The notes: generated from the letters alone by a model not told the origin. A stretch of DNA of 64,000 bases from an uncultured Muribaculaceae bacterium (GCA_947381945.1 CANCXM010000010.1:22836-86835), one strand, 5' to 3'; positions 34,336 through 43,668 are shown, counted from the first letter of the stretch. Program-made: numbers and translations.

Positions 34336-37275
34336 ATGACCCCTTTTCTCCAGCAGGTAGCATCAGCCTATATCCACAACGAACTTCCGCAACTCGCCGA
34401 CTATTGCTTCGTATTCCCCAACAAGCGCAGCGGTGTGTTCTTCCGTCACTACCTCTCTCTTGAGGCACAGGGACAACCGTTCATCATGCCGGAAATCGGG
34501 ACAATCGCCGAAGTGACCAACCGCTTCTCAGCCCTCACGGAAGCCCCGCGTCTCGATCAGCTCTTCATCCTCTACAACGAATACCGCGAACTGAGCGACG
34601 ACGTGGTTGATTTCGACCAGTTCATTTTCTGGGGCGAGATGCTGCTCAACGACTTCAATGACGTAAATCTCTATCTTGTCGATCCCCACAAGCTATTCGT
34701 CAACCTCAAGCGTTTCCGCGAAGTCAGCTCAAACTATCTGACCGAGGAACAGGTGGAAATCATCAACCGCTACTGGGGTGAACGCTTCGTCCACACAAGT
34801 CCCGACCAATTCTGGAACCATCTGCATGAGGAAGCCCCTACCTCCCTCGAAAACAAATTCCTGAAACTTTGGGAGGTGCTTGACACTCTGTTCGAACGGT
34901 TCAACAAACGTCTGCTCGACAACGGAATGGCAACCCGAGGCATGTTTGCCCGCAACGCCGTCAACTATCTCAGCAAAGCAGCAGGGACAAAACTCCCCTA
35001 CAAACGATATATCTTCGTTGGCTTCAACGTGCTCACCCTCGCCGAAATCAAGATTTTCGAGAAACTGCAGGCGCGGGGAGCCGCAGATTTCTATTGGGAC
35101 ATGGCCTCACCGTCGTTTCGCGACGAAGGAAACCGTGCCGCATTTTTCATGAGGCGCAATGTCGACTGTTTCCCCTCGCGCTACGACCTGAACGAACTTT
35201 ACCCCGAAAAACCCAGTTTCCCGGAAATACATATCACAGGGGTCCCGACCGCGTTCGGTCAGACCAAGGCTGCGGGACTTCAACTTTCGGAATGGATTTC
35301 CGACGGTTCGATAAGCAATCCTGCGAACGCCATAGACACTGCAGTAGTCCTCCCTGACGAATCGCTATTCATCCCCATGATTCATGCAGTCCCCGAGGCA
35401 ATCACCGCACTCAACGTGACCATGGGTTTTCCGCTGAAAAGCACATCCATCTCATCGCTGATGTCAGCGATAGTCAGTATGCACCTGCGGGCCTCACGTT
35501 CACGCAACGAATGGAGCTATTTCTACGAAGACCTGCGCGCAGTCCTGACCCATCCGCTCCTTCAGGCAATGGACCCCGAAGGGTGCAACGCACTGCTGCG
35601 CCTGATGCTCGACCGGCGACTTTACATGGTACCCGCATCGAAAATAGCCGGGACCTCCCCCGCCCTCGCCTTCATCTTCACCCCTGTCCGCGACACAAAC
35701 GGAGTGGAGGAGGTCCACACCTACTTCTTCGACCTCATCGAAGGATTGCGCGCTTTCACCGCCACACGCAAGGAGCTAAAAATCGAGAACTACTTCCTCG
35801 ACACATATCTCGTCGAACTCGAAAACCTCCGCGCAGCCTGCGCGAGATGGAGCATCACGATGCGCGACAAAACCTTCATCGAACTTCTCCAACGCACCAT
35901 CTCGTCGGTCAGCGTGCGTTTCACCGGCGAACCGCTCGCAGGATTGCAAGTGATGGGTGTGCTTGAAACCCGTGCGCTCGACTTTGACAAGCTCATCATG
36001 CTCTCGATGAACGAACATGTGTTCCCTCACAAACAATACACCCGATCGTTCATCCCAGACACACTGCGCCGCAGCTACGGCATGGCAACCACAGAACTCC
36101 AGGAGTCAATCTTCGCCTATTCGTTCTACCGCCTCATCTCGCGCGCATCAAAAGTCAGACTCTGCTACGATGCCCGAACCCTCAGCGGGAAAAACAGCGA
36201 AATCTCCCGCTATATCGCGCAACTTCTCTATCTCTTTCCCGAATGCCGGATCGAGCACGACCTTGCCTCCTTCACCACCCATCCTACGGAAGAGGAAGCA
36301 ATCGTTGTCGAAAAATCTCCGGAAATCATGGAGAAACTGCGGGAATTCACTCCTCCGGGCCGACGCACCTTATCGGCAACCGCCATCAACGACTATATCA
36401 ACTGTCCGCTGTCGTTCTACCTCAAGCGCATCTGCCGTCTTGACCTTGATGAAGACGTGATGGACTACATGGACTCCGGCACATACGGAAGCATCCTGCA
36501 CGAAGTGGCCGAACGGCTCTACAAGGAACTGCGGGGCGACCGCGACGAGGTAAAAATCACGGAAGAAATACTCGACAGTTTCATCCGCGATGAAGTGCGC
36601 ATGGACGGAATCATCACTGAACTCATCAATGAGAAATACAACCGAATGCCCGAAGGGGACAGGACCCCACTTGTAGGCGAAAGCCTCGTCCTCGGGAAAG
36701 TGATGAAACATTTCCTCATCCTCATGTTCCGGCGGGAGAAAGAAATCGCCCCTTTTGACTTCATTGACGGTGAACACAAAGTAGAGGGCACGATGAAGAT
36801 TTCCGATGACCTGACAGTCAACATCCTCCAATTCATTGACCGCATCGACCGCGTCTATCCCGGAGGCCGCTATGGCGAAGGACTCGGATTGCTCAGAATC
36901 GTCGACTACAAAACGGGATCAGACAAGACCGATTTCAGCGATATGGACGACCTCTTCAATCCTGAAACCGACCACCGAAGGAAAGCCATCCTACAGCTGA
37001 TGTTCTACTGCAACGCATACGCAGGTAAAATCAAGTATGACGGAGCCATCATGCCACAGATATATTCCTTCAAGACCCTTTCAATCACCGGACTGCGTCC
37101 GCTTTCATACCAAAAGGAAGACTTCACCGACTATCGTGCAGTCAACCACCTCTTCATGGAGCGCTTCAGAGCTACCATCGGCGAGATATTTGACCCGAAC
37201 ATACCGTTCACCCAAGCTGTCGATGATTCCGCCTGCAAATTCTGCGGGTTTAAACCCATCTGCCGTAAACACTGA
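34336..37275 (+). CDS. AddB-like PD-(D/E)XK nuclease family protein
   Basis: 979 residues. The N-terminal two thirds resemble inactivated UvrD-type helicase modules as in AddB (FPNKRSGVFFRHYL at about 32-45, LMLSMNEHVFP, TELQESIFAYSFYRLISRA). The C-terminal nuclease domain has GSILHEVAERLY, then FIDGEHKVEG, then the catalytic IVDYKTGSDKTD. Four cysteines, one in INCPLSFYL and three in CKFCGFKPICRKH, match the iron-sulfur staple of AddB nucleases. Likely acts in RecBCD/AddAB-type end processing; the AddA-like helicase is not in view. TGATG overlap with hemW. Confidence 0.87.
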   Translation: MTPFLQQVASAYIHNELPQLADYCFVFPNKRSGVFFRHYLSLEAQGQPFIMPEIGTIAEVTNRFSALTEAPRLDQLFILYNEYRELSDDVVDFDQFIFWGEMLLNDFNDVNLYLVDPHKLFVNLKRFREVSSNYLTEEQVEIINRYWGERFVHTSPDQFWNHLHEEAPTSLENKFLKLWEVLDTLFERFNKRLLDNGMATRGMFARNAVNYLSKAAGTKLPYKRYIFVGFNVLTLAEIKIFEKLQARGAADFYWDMASPSFRDEGNRAAFFMRRNVDCFPSRYDLNELYPEKPSFPEIHITGVPTAFGQTKAAGLQLSEWISDGSISNPANAIDTAVVLPDESLFIPMIHAVPEAITALNVTMGFPLKSTSISSLMSAIVSMHLRASRSRNEWSYFYEDLRAVLTHPLLQAMDPEGCNALLRLMLDRRLYMVPASKIAGTSPALAFIFTPVRDTNGVEEVHTYFFDLIEGLRAFTATRKELKIENYFLDTYLVELENLRAACARWSITMRDKTFIELLQRTISSVSVRFTGEPLAGLQVMGVLETRALDFDKLIMLSMNEHVFPHKQYTRSFIPDTLRRSYGMATTELQESIFAYSFYRLISRASKVRLCYDARTLSGKNSEISRYIAQLLYLFPECRIEHDLASFTTHPTEEEAIVVEKSPEIMEKLREFTPPGRRTLSATAINDYINCPLSFYLKRICRLDLDEDVMDYMDSGTYGSILHEVAERLYKELRGDRDEVKITEEILDSFIRDEVRMDGIITELINEKYNRMPEGDRTPLVGESLVLGKVMKHFLILMFRREKEIAPFDFIDGEHKVEGTMKISDDLTVNILQFIDRIDRVYPGGRYGEGLGLLRIVDYKTGSDKTDFSDMDDLFNPETDHRRKAILQLMFYCNAYAGKIKYDGAIMPQIYSFKTLSITGLRPLSYQKEDFTDYRAVNHLFMERFRATIGEIFDPNIPFTQAVDDSACKFCGFKPICRKH

Positions 37276-38393
37276 TGAAACTTTATATCCATATCCCCTT
37301 CTGCCACTCCAAATGCGCATACTGCGACTTCTATTCCACCCCGAAGCGGGAGTGGATGGATGCTTTCGTCGATGCGGCCATCAATGAATGGAAAGAACGA
37401 TCGGAAAACCTTAACGAAGCGATTGACACTCTCTATCTTGGGGGAGGAACGCCATCATCGCTTCCGCTTCCGTTGCTGAAACGTTTGCTTGACACGCTTC
37501 CACTTGATGCAGGGGTCTTGCGCGAGGCAACCATCGAAGCCAATCCGGAAGATGTGACCGAGGAATGGGTGCGCTTCATCATGAATGATACGCCTTTTCG
37601 GCGGGTCAGCATGGGCATACAATCTTTTTCTGACAGTGAGTTGAAAATCATAGGCCGCCGACATGACTCCGAGCAAGCAATCAAAGCGGTTGAAACCATG
37701 CGGTCAGGAGGCATTGACAATATCAGTTGCGACCTCATCTACGGACTGCCCGGACAAGATATGGATTCATGGAAACGTTCACTCTCCACTCTCATATCGC
37801 TACGGCCTGAGCATCTGTCGGCCTATCTGCTATCCTACGAACCGGGCACACGCCTCAACGCAATGCTTGAACGTGGTAAAATCACTGAGGCTGATGAGGA
37901 GCTGGTCGAGGCAATGTACACACATCTCTGTCAAGCGACCTCAGCCGCGGGATACAGCCACTATGAAATCTCAAACTTCGCACTTCCGGGTCGAGAGGCA
38001 ATCCATAATTCATCATATTGGGACGGCTCACCGTACATAGGCCTCGGACCGGGTGCCCACTCATGGGACGGTGAGAAAAGATGGTTCAACCCTTCGAACC
38101 TGAAAGATTACATCGCGCACAACGGAAGCGGAACGGCAATCGTCGAGGATGAGGACACCGACAACCGCTTCAACGATATGCTGATAACGCGTCTGCGCAC
38201 AGCCAAAGGTGTAGATGTGGCTGAAATGCAAAAACTGTTCGGCAATGAAATCACCCGGACATTCACCGCCCAGACATTGCCTCTGCTTGAAAAAGGATTG
38301 CTCGAATACCGAAATAAAACAGATACATACGCAATTCCGGAACAACATTGGCTGACATCAAATGCCATACTTCTCGAACTGATAAGAGTATAA
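37275..38393 (+). CDS. hemW: HemW-like radical SAM haem chaperone
   Basis: 372 residues. Radical SAM motif CHSKCAYC with C10, C14 and C17 directly after IHIPF, the HemN/HemW family hallmark; YLGGGTPSSLP, SMGIQSFSD and ISCDLIYGLPGQ follow, and a HemN C-terminal domain closes the protein. The motif spacing and lack of the extra N-terminal region of HemN favour HemW, a haem-transfer protein, over coproporphyrinogen dehydrogenase. Its ATG overlaps the stop of the preceding gene by one base, so it is translated from the holB operon. Confidence 0.92.
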   Translation: MKLYIHIPFCHSKCAYCDFYSTPKREWMDAFVDAAINEWKERSENLNEAIDTLYLGGGTPSSLPLPLLKRLLDTLPLDAGVLREATIEANPEDVTEEWVRFIMNDTPFRRVSMGIQSFSDSELKIIGRRHDSEQAIKAVETMRSGGIDNISCDLIYGLPGQDMDSWKRSLSTLISLRPEHLSAYLLSYEPGTRLNAMLERGKITEADEELVEAMYTHLCQATSAAGYSHYEISNFALPGREAIHNSSYWDGSPYIGLGPGAHSWDGEKRWFNPSNLKDYIAHNGSGTAIVEDEDTDNRFNDMLITRLRTAKGVDVAEMQKLFGNEITRTFTAQTLPLLEKGLLEYRNKTDTYAIPEQHWLTSNAILLELIRV

Positions 38394-38440
38394 ACAATTT
38401 TCACACTATCATACACATCCATCTTACAACATCTCATATC

Positions 38441-39208
38441 ATGATTGCAAAACGTATATTCTCAACAATTGCCCTCACATCCCTATTCACTGTATTGCTC
38501 CATGCCACCGAACCGACGCTTATCGGTCGGCGCGGATGCGGATTTGCGGTTGAAAACAGTGCGGAAGCCTACCGTGAAGGCGCACGCAGAGGCTATGAAA
38601 TGATGGAAGCCCATGTGCGTCTTACAGCAGATTCTGTGTTCGTCACCTCACACGACGGCAAGACCGACCGCCTCGGCGGAAAAATGAAGGTAGCCAACTC
38701 GACACTGGCGGATCTACGCAGCGAGGTCTATACTCAGCAACGCGACAGCGCTACCTATACAGGCTCGACAATATGTACCGTCAGTGAATTCCTTGACATC
38801 TGCAAGGAGAACGGAGTTGCCCCACTGCTGCATCTCAAAACACTGTCAAAAGACACGAAAGACTGCGCTTTCCTCACTACACTCGCCGAACTCGTAAAGA
38901 GCAAGGGACTTGCAGGGAAGTGCATAATCCTCACCTCCGAGCCCGACTATATCGACTATCTAATGACCAAACATCCAGACATGCAACTGCAATTCCAGGC
39001 CGATGCAAAATGGCAGGAGCGTTTCGACTGGTCGTGCGCGAAAAAACTTGACGTGCAGATCCGTGCCGACCTCGTCGATGCCGACTGCATCCGCAGATAC
39101 CATGATGCAGGAGTGAAAGTCAACGTCTGGACAATAAATACCATGGATGACTTTAAGCGGCTGAAGGATATGGGAGTGGACTATATCGTTACGGACTATC
39201 TGAAATAA
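38441..39208 (+). CDS. Secreted GDPD-like protein with altered catalytic residues
   Basis: 255 residues from ATG 38441, which begins a signal peptide (MIAKRIFSTIALTSLFTVLLHA). The TIM-barrel pattern of glycerophosphodiester phosphodiesterases is clear: GRRGCGFAVENSAEAY, RLTADSVFVTSHDGKTDRLGG, TVSEFLDICKENG, VNVWTINTMDDFKRLKDMGVDYIVTD. However, the usual first catalytic HRG is RRG, the metal ligand pair ExD reads EAH, and the later metal Glu (IElK) reads LHLK. So it may be inactive or use different chemistry. It follows hemW by 47 bp. Exported or periplasmic. Confidence 0.8.
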   Translation: MIAKRIFSTIALTSLFTVLLHATEPTLIGRRGCGFAVENSAEAYREGARRGYEMMEAHVRLTADSVFVTSHDGKTDRLGGKMKVANSTLADLRSEVYTQQRDSATYTGSTICTVSEFLDICKENGVAPLLHLKTLSKDTKDCAFLTTLAELVKSKGLAGKCIILTSEPDYIDYLMTKHPDMQLQFQADAKWQERFDWSCAKKLDVQIRADLVDADCIRRYHDAGVKVNVWTINTMDDFKRLKDMGVDYIVTDYLK

Positions 39209-39232
39209 ATTTCAAACTTTCACCTCCCGGTA

Positions 39233-39281
39233 TTTGTTTGTGATACTAAAATGACTAACTTTGTAATAAAAATGATATCAC
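39233..39281 (+). promoter_or_regulatory. Promoter and candidate operator of the toxin-antitoxin pair
   Basis: TTTG (39233-39236), 19 bp, TAACTTTG (39256-39263). GTGATA (39240-39245) and TATCAC (39276-39281) are inverted arms that flank the -7 box, and TGATATCA (39273-39280) is itself a palindrome. Autorepression by the antitoxin complex would fit. Confidence 0.6.
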
Positions 39282-39282
39282 A

Positions 39283-39534
39283 ATGGAAGTAGTATTGGAA
39301 AAGAAAGCCCATGTATTCAGACTGCCGGTATATTTACTTGACAAACTTAAAGAGCTTGCCAAGGAAGATCGCAGAAGTCTCAATAATTATGTAGAGGGAC
39401 TTCTTCTTGATGCCGTGTATCATGAACCGAATGAAGAAACAATAGCATCCCTGAATGAAGCAAAAGCAGGAATGCTTGAAGGACCGATCGATACATCAAG
39501 CGTAGAGGCCATGATCAAGTCCATTGGTTTATGA
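39283..39534 (+). CDS. Antitoxin of a type II toxin-antitoxin pair
   Basis: 83 residues. The N-terminal half (HVFRLPVYLLDKLKELAKEDRRSLNNYVEGLL) has the strand-helix-helix look of a ribbon-helix-helix DNA-binding antitoxin; the C-terminal half is acidic (EPNEETIASLNEAKAG) and would wrap the toxin. It overlaps the toxin gene by 4 nt (ATGA), the classic arrangement. I cannot name the exact family. It probably represses its own promoter. Confidence 0.8.
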   Translation: MEVVLEKKAHVFRLPVYLLDKLKELAKEDRRSLNNYVEGLLLDAVYHEPNEETIASLNEAKAGMLEGPIDTSSVEAMIKSIGL

Positions 39535-39806
39535 AAGAACTCCGCTTTACACGACAATTCAAGAAAGACTTGAAAAAATTCTTGAACAAACCTAAACAGC
39601 TACGAGAACTCAAGGATGTCCTTGACATGCTAAAAAATGAGATTCCCTTACCCGAAAAATACAAGCAACACCAACTATCCGGAGAATACAAAGGATGTCT
39701 GGAATGTCACATCGAAGGGGATTTCCTATTGATATGGTATGATGAGGAATCAAACACTATCGCACTATTCAGACTTGGTTCCCACTCGGAGCTGTTCAAA
39801 AAATAA
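39531..39806 (+). CDS. YafQ/RelE-family mRNA interferase toxin
   Basis: 91 residues, basic. The pattern FTRQFKKDLKKFL, HQLSGEYKGCLECHIEGDFLLIWYDEE and the C-terminal LFRLGSHSELF fits YafQ-type RelE-superfamily toxins, where the histidines in HxL and CHI and the GSHSELF His lie around the active site. Such toxins cut mRNA on the ribosome. Translationally coupled to the antitoxin upstream. The cpsB-like gene follows after 15 bp but is probably unrelated. Confidence 0.87.
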   Translation: MKELRFTRQFKKDLKKFLNKPKQLRELKDVLDMLKNEIPLPEKYKQHQLSGEYKGCLECHIEGDFLLIWYDEESNTIALFRLGSHSELFKK

Positions 39807-39821
39807 ATATTCCTCCCAATT

Positions 39822-40571
39822 ATGGCACTATTCAGTTTTCTTTCAAAAAAGAGCGAACCTCTTAAATTTCCATATAAGACCGACATACACTGCCACATCC
39901 TTCCGGGTGTGGATGACGGATCGCCAGATGTCGACACGTCTGTCGAGCTTGTGAAACGTATGCAAAACTGGGGTATCGAGCGCATCATCGCCACTCCGCA
40001 CATCACCGAATCCACATTCCCGAACACTCCCGAAGTACTCGATCCGGCACTTCAGGAACTTCAGGACGCTCTGGCAAAAACAAGTCCGGGCATTGACTTG
40101 ACACGTGCGTCCGAAAACCGTATTGACGATTTTTTCATGTCAGAATTGTCAAAGGGACAGATAACCACCTTCCCTAACAATTACATCCTTGTTGAAAATT
40201 CCTTCCTTCAGGAACCATGGCAACTCGACCAGTTCCTGTTTGACCTCAAAATCAAAGGTTATCACCCAATATTGGCACACCCTGAACGCTATTATTACTA
40301 TTTTGAGGAGCACCCTGAACGCTATGACCAGCTCCATCGTGCCGGCACTCTTTTCCAGATAAATGTGCTTTCTCTTGCAGGAGCCTATTCCAAAAAGGAG
40401 AAGCGCACAGCCGAGAAACTCATAGAAAAGGGCTTTGTCGACTTCCTCGGTACCGACCTCCACAACTTCCGCCATGCGGATGTCATCGACAAATATCTGA
40501 CATCAAAAGACGCTCGCCGCCACTTCGAAGCTCTCGAAGGACGGCTGATGAACGACAAAGTCTTTCTCTGA
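39822..40571 (+). CDS. CpsB/YwqE-type tyrosine-protein phosphatase (PHP fold)
   Basis: 249 residues. Metal-binding motifs of the PHP-like phosphatase family: TDIHCHILPGVDDGSPD near residue 20, ATPHITEST near 67, HPERY twice at about 153-170, and GTDLHNFRH near 207. Such enzymes dephosphorylate tyrosine kinases that control capsule and exopolysaccharide export. No capsule locus or kinase is next to it. The segment that usually holds the next motif reads TRASENRIDDFF, where many homologues have GAEYxxD. Cytoplasmic. Confidence 0.9.
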   Translation: MALFSFLSKKSEPLKFPYKTDIHCHILPGVDDGSPDVDTSVELVKRMQNWGIERIIATPHITESTFPNTPEVLDPALQELQDALAKTSPGIDLTRASENRIDDFFMSELSKGQITTFPNNYILVENSFLQEPWQLDQFLFDLKIKGYHPILAHPERYYYYFEEHPERYDQLHRAGTLFQINVLSLAGAYSKKEKRTAEKLIEKGFVDFLGTDLHNFRHADVIDKYLTSKDARRHFEALEGRLMNDKVFL

Positions 40572-40596
40572 CACTATTCTGTTATTATATCAAGAC

Positions 40597-40633
40597 AAAA
40601 GTCCTGACAGATACCGAATCTATCAGGACTTTT
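40597..40633. terminator. Bidirectional terminator between convergent genes
   Basis: AAAAGTCCTGA (40597-40607) and TCAGGACTTTT (40623-40633) are perfect arms with A and T runs on both sides; it can end both the phosphatase and the patatin genes. Confidence 0.85.
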
Positions 40634-40704
40634 CTGTTTCATATAATACGCATGGAATTTATAGAACACGCATAAAGCAGGTGAGAACAGCGTCAACATT
40701 GTTT

Positions 40705-41559
40705 TCAATTGCTCATAAACTTCCGGAGTTCTGGCAGAATGTCAAGGCAAGCCTGTCGTCCCATAGCATAGACCGACTTCATTTTCACAGGGTTCATCTC
40801 AACGCGACCGATCGGAAGAGGCTGAGAGGGAGCAATCACAAAAGCATTCCCAAGACGGGCCTGTGAATGCACGAAATCCAACTGTGCATTATACATCTCA
40901 TGACGGCGGGCCATTGCCTCAGCTATGGCAGGATATTTACGCATGAACAAATCAAACACCCATTTTTTAGCCGGTTTCTTCCGATAGTCAATCGGCTGGG
41001 TGAGAACGACAACATTACGGCCAAATCCCTGACGCTGAAAATATTCCAAGGGGATGGAATCGCTGATACCACCGTCGAGAAGCAGATGTCCGTCGGCCAC
41101 CCGCACCGGACGAGTGACTATCGGCATCGAAGCCGAAGCACGAAGCCATTCGAGAGAATCATAGTCAACCTTATCCATACGGTAGTAGACCGGCTCTCCG
41201 CTGTGGACATCCGTGCAGACCAGATGAAACTCCATTGGATTCTTTTCAAACGTAGCACAGTCGAAAATGTCAAGTTCAAGAGGAAGGGTATGATAGGCAA
41301 ACTCCGCACCGACCAAATCACCGGTCGACAGGAGAGAACGAAGCCCCATGTAGCGCGGATCCTTACAGAAACGAAGATTGTAGCGGAGCACTCGTCCGGG
41401 CTGACGGGACTTGAAATTGCAACCGAAACTCGAACCGGCGGAGACACCGACAAGTCCGTCGAAATCTATGCCGTTTTCCATCATAACGTCAATGACACCG
41501 GCTGTGAAAAGCCCGCGCATGGCTCCGCCTTCAAGTACAAGTCCTGTCCGCACGTTCAT
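40705..41559 (-). CDS. Patatin-like phospholipase (RssA/YjjU type)
   Basis: 284 residues. Lipid acyl hydrolase with a Ser-Asp dyad: oxyanion loop LEGGAMRGLFTAG at about 9-21, nucleophile GVSAGSS with Ser40, and the DGG motif (LLDGGISDSIPLEY) that supplies Asp. No signal peptide, so probably cytoplasmic or membrane-associated. The C-terminal region (RKKPAKKWVFDLFMRKYPAIAEAM) corresponds to the added domain of YjjU-like bacterial patatins. Single-gene unit; I see no standard -7 box right upstream. Confidence 0.9.
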   Translation of the reverse strand: MNVRTGLVLEGGAMRGLFTAGVIDVMMENGIDFDGLVGVSAGSSFGCNFKSRQPGRVLRYNLRFCKDPRYMGLRSLLSTGDLVGAEFAYHTLPLELDIFDCATFEKNPMEFHLVCTDVHSGEPVYYRMDKVDYDSLEWLRASASMPIVTRPVRVADGHLLLDGGISDSIPLEYFQRQGFGRNVVVLTQPIDYRKKPAKKWVFDLFMRKYPAIAEAMARRHEMYNAQLDFVHSQARLGNAFVIAPSQPLPIGRVEMNPVKMKSVYAMGRQACLDILPELRKFMSN

Positions 41560-41632
41560 TCTTCAATCTATAATGGGTATGTTTAGTAGAGTGTTTAATA
41601 AACAGCGTAAAGATACGGATTTTTGCGGAAGC

Positions 41633-42397
41633 TCACTGCATTTCCGTGAGATATTTCCAATACCTGACAGGCATATCGGCCCGCTGTTTGCGCGGATTCG
41701 TGCGCTCGGCGATGGCGATATGTTTGACATAACTGCGCCACAGTTCCTGATAGAGCGGTTCGTCGGGGTCCATCATCTCCTCAGAAAGCCGCCCGGTGGA
41801 AAGATGGTAGCCGTCAGACTTCAGAGTGATGCGCCTGACCTCATCACCATCATGGTGATAACCATAGTCACGCAGCCTGTCATAGATAATGAACGGCTGG
41901 TCAGAGAAACGGTCGGCAAAATGCTTTATAGCGAACGGAAGCACATCGAAAATCGGCTCGACCATTGAAAAATATGTCCCGTCGACAGCTTTCTGAAATC
42001 TCACGAACTGCAAAAGCCGATGGGCCTCACCGCGCACTCTCCGCGCCTCCTTCACCAAAGCAAGCACAGCAAGGTCGGAAAAATCATTTTCAATCGACGT
42101 AGTGCTTACAACCGCACGGCTGATGAAACGCAAGGCCAACAATGGAAAATTCGGATTGTCGGTAAGAAATGCAGCGGTCAGAGCTGTCCTCGCACCCGCA
42201 GATACAGATTTGCCAAGTTTAGTCCAGACACGACGGGCTTTCACCTCATCGGTTTCCACTGAATGGAGAACATCGTAGAACAAGGGCAATGCTCCATCAG
42301 GCGCAAGAAGCATATCAGGGGGCTCCTTGCGCGCGAATGACTCAAAGACCGCTGTAAGCAATCCGTCGAAACTTCCGTCGAAACGATAAATAATCAT
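41633..42397 (-). CDS. TIGR03915-type (DUF4130) putative DNA repair protein
   Basis: 254 residues. The start IIYRFDGSFDGLLTAVFESFARKEPPD and the later REAHRLLQFVRFQ, FDVLPFAIKHFADRF and LWRSYVKHIAIAERTNPRKQR match the family that accompanies a radical SAM protein, and which in other bacteria is fused to a uracil-DNA-glycosylase-like domain. It overlaps the radical SAM gene upstream by 4 nt. No enzyme function is proven to my knowledge; a role in DNA modification or repair is suggested by its partners. Confidence 0.87.
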   Translation of the reverse strand: MIIYRFDGSFDGLLTAVFESFARKEPPDMLLAPDGALPLFYDVLHSVETDEVKARRVWTKLGKSVSAGARTALTAAFLTDNPNFPLLALRFISRAVVSTTSIENDFSDLAVLALVKEARRVRGEAHRLLQFVRFQKAVDGTYFSMVEPIFDVLPFAIKHFADRFSDQPFIIYDRLRDYGYHHDGDEVRRITLKSDGYHLSTGRLSEEMMDPDEPLYQELWRSYVKHIAIAERTNPRKQRADMPVRYWKYLTEMQ

Positions 42398-43653
42398 GTG
42401 AAATCAAATGAAAGTTGAAGAGGATTGTCGCGCTTTGTCCGGCGCTCTGTAAGGATACGTCTGACATATTCCGGCGATGTGTCGGCAATGGAGGCAACCG
42501 TAAGTTCGCCACAGGTAATGAAATATTTCGCGCGCTTCATCGCCACTCCGATTTTCGACAGATGGGACGAATTAAGATGGCGGTAGCGACGGGCATTGAC
42601 TATCAATGTCGCGGATTTCACACCGATACCCGGGACACGGAGAATCATCTCGTAGGGGGCACGGTTAATATCAACCGGGAAAGCCTCGGGATGCCGCAAG
42701 GCCCATCCGAGCTTGGGGTCCACCTCAAGGTCGAGATTCGGATTTGATTCATCAGTAATCTCCTCAGCCTTGAATTTATAAAAACGCATAAGCCAATCGG
42801 CCTGATAAAGACGGTTTTCACGGACAAGCGGAGGTTGCTTGAGCGCAGGCAGACGATTGTCGTAGGCATTGACGGAGACATAGCCCGAATAATAGACACG
42901 ACGCATGGTCGGCATCCCGTAAAGAGCCGACGAAGTCAGAAGTATGTCGCGGTCGGTGTCAGGCGACGCACCGACAATCATCTGCGTACTCTGTCCGGCA
43001 GGTACAAAACGCGGAACATGGCGCATACGTTTCTTGTCCTCCTCACACTGCAAGACACCCTGTCGGATATACGACATGGGCTCATAGACACTCTTATGGT
43101 CCTTCTCAGGCGCAAGAAACTTCAACGACTGCTCACGCGGAATCTCAATGTTGACACTCATGCGGTCGGCATAGTGTCCGGCCTCATCGACCAGCTCTCG
43201 CGACGCACCGGGAATACTTTTCAAATGAATGTAGCCATTGAAACGATGCACCTCGCGCAAATCCTTAGCGATGCGGGCAAGACGTTCCATCGTGTAGTCA
43301 GGATTCCTTACCACCCCCGAACTCAGGAACAGCCCCTCGATATAGTTCCGTCGGTAAAACTCCATTGTGATGTCGACAACCTCGGAAACCGACAAAGTCG
43401 CGCGCGGAATATCATTTGACCGGCGGTTGATGCAATAGGCACAGTCATACATACAATAGTTCGTCAGCATCACCTTCAACAAGGCAATACATCTTCCGTC
43501 AGCAGCGAAACTGTGGCAGATACCAACCCCTCCCACCGTATTGCCGACCCCTTTTCCGGCATTACGGCGGACAGTGCCACTTGATGAACAGGATACGTCA
43601 TACTTGGCAGCCTCAGCCAATATCTTCAATTTTTCGAGCGTTGCTTCCGTCAT
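42394..43653 (-). CDS. Putative DNA modification/repair radical SAM protein (TIGR03916-type)
   Basis: 419 residues. Radical SAM motif CMYDCAYC with C67, C71 and C74; C-terminal helix-hairpin-helix elements (MILRVPGIGVKSATLIVNARR) that bind DNA. Conserved family N-terminus includes SCSSSGTVRRNAGKG and GICHSFAADGRCIALLK. Translationally coupled (4-nt overlap) to the DUF4130 gene. A -7 box TAACTTTG at 43661-43668 on the minus strand sits 7 bp before the ATG, so the message is nearly leaderless. Reaction unknown. Confidence 0.9.
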   Translation of the reverse strand: MTEATLEKLKILAEAAKYDVSCSSSGTVRRNAGKGVGNTVGGVGICHSFAADGRCIALLKVMLTNYCMYDCAYCINRRSNDIPRATLSVSEVVDITMEFYRRNYIEGLFLSSGVVRNPDYTMERLARIAKDLREVHRFNGYIHLKSIPGASRELVDEAGHYADRMSVNIEIPREQSLKFLAPEKDHKSVYEPMSYIRQGVLQCEEDKKRMRHVPRFVPAGQSTQMIVGASPDTDRDILLTSSALYGMPTMRRVYYSGYVSVNAYDNRLPALKQPPLVRENRLYQADWLMRFYKFKAEEITDESNPNLDLEVDPKLGWALRHPEAFPVDINRAPYEMILRVPGIGVKSATLIVNARRYRHLNSSHLSKIGVAMKRAKYFITCGELTVASIADTSPEYVRRILTERRTKRDNPLQLSFDFT

Positions 43654-43660
43654 GATAGTG

Positions 43661-43668
43661 CAAAGTTA
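43661..43668 (-). promoter_or_regulatory. -7 box of the radical SAM/DUF4130 operon
   Basis: TAACTTTG on the minus strand directly before the start codon at 43653; no good -33 element is visible. Confidence 0.5.
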
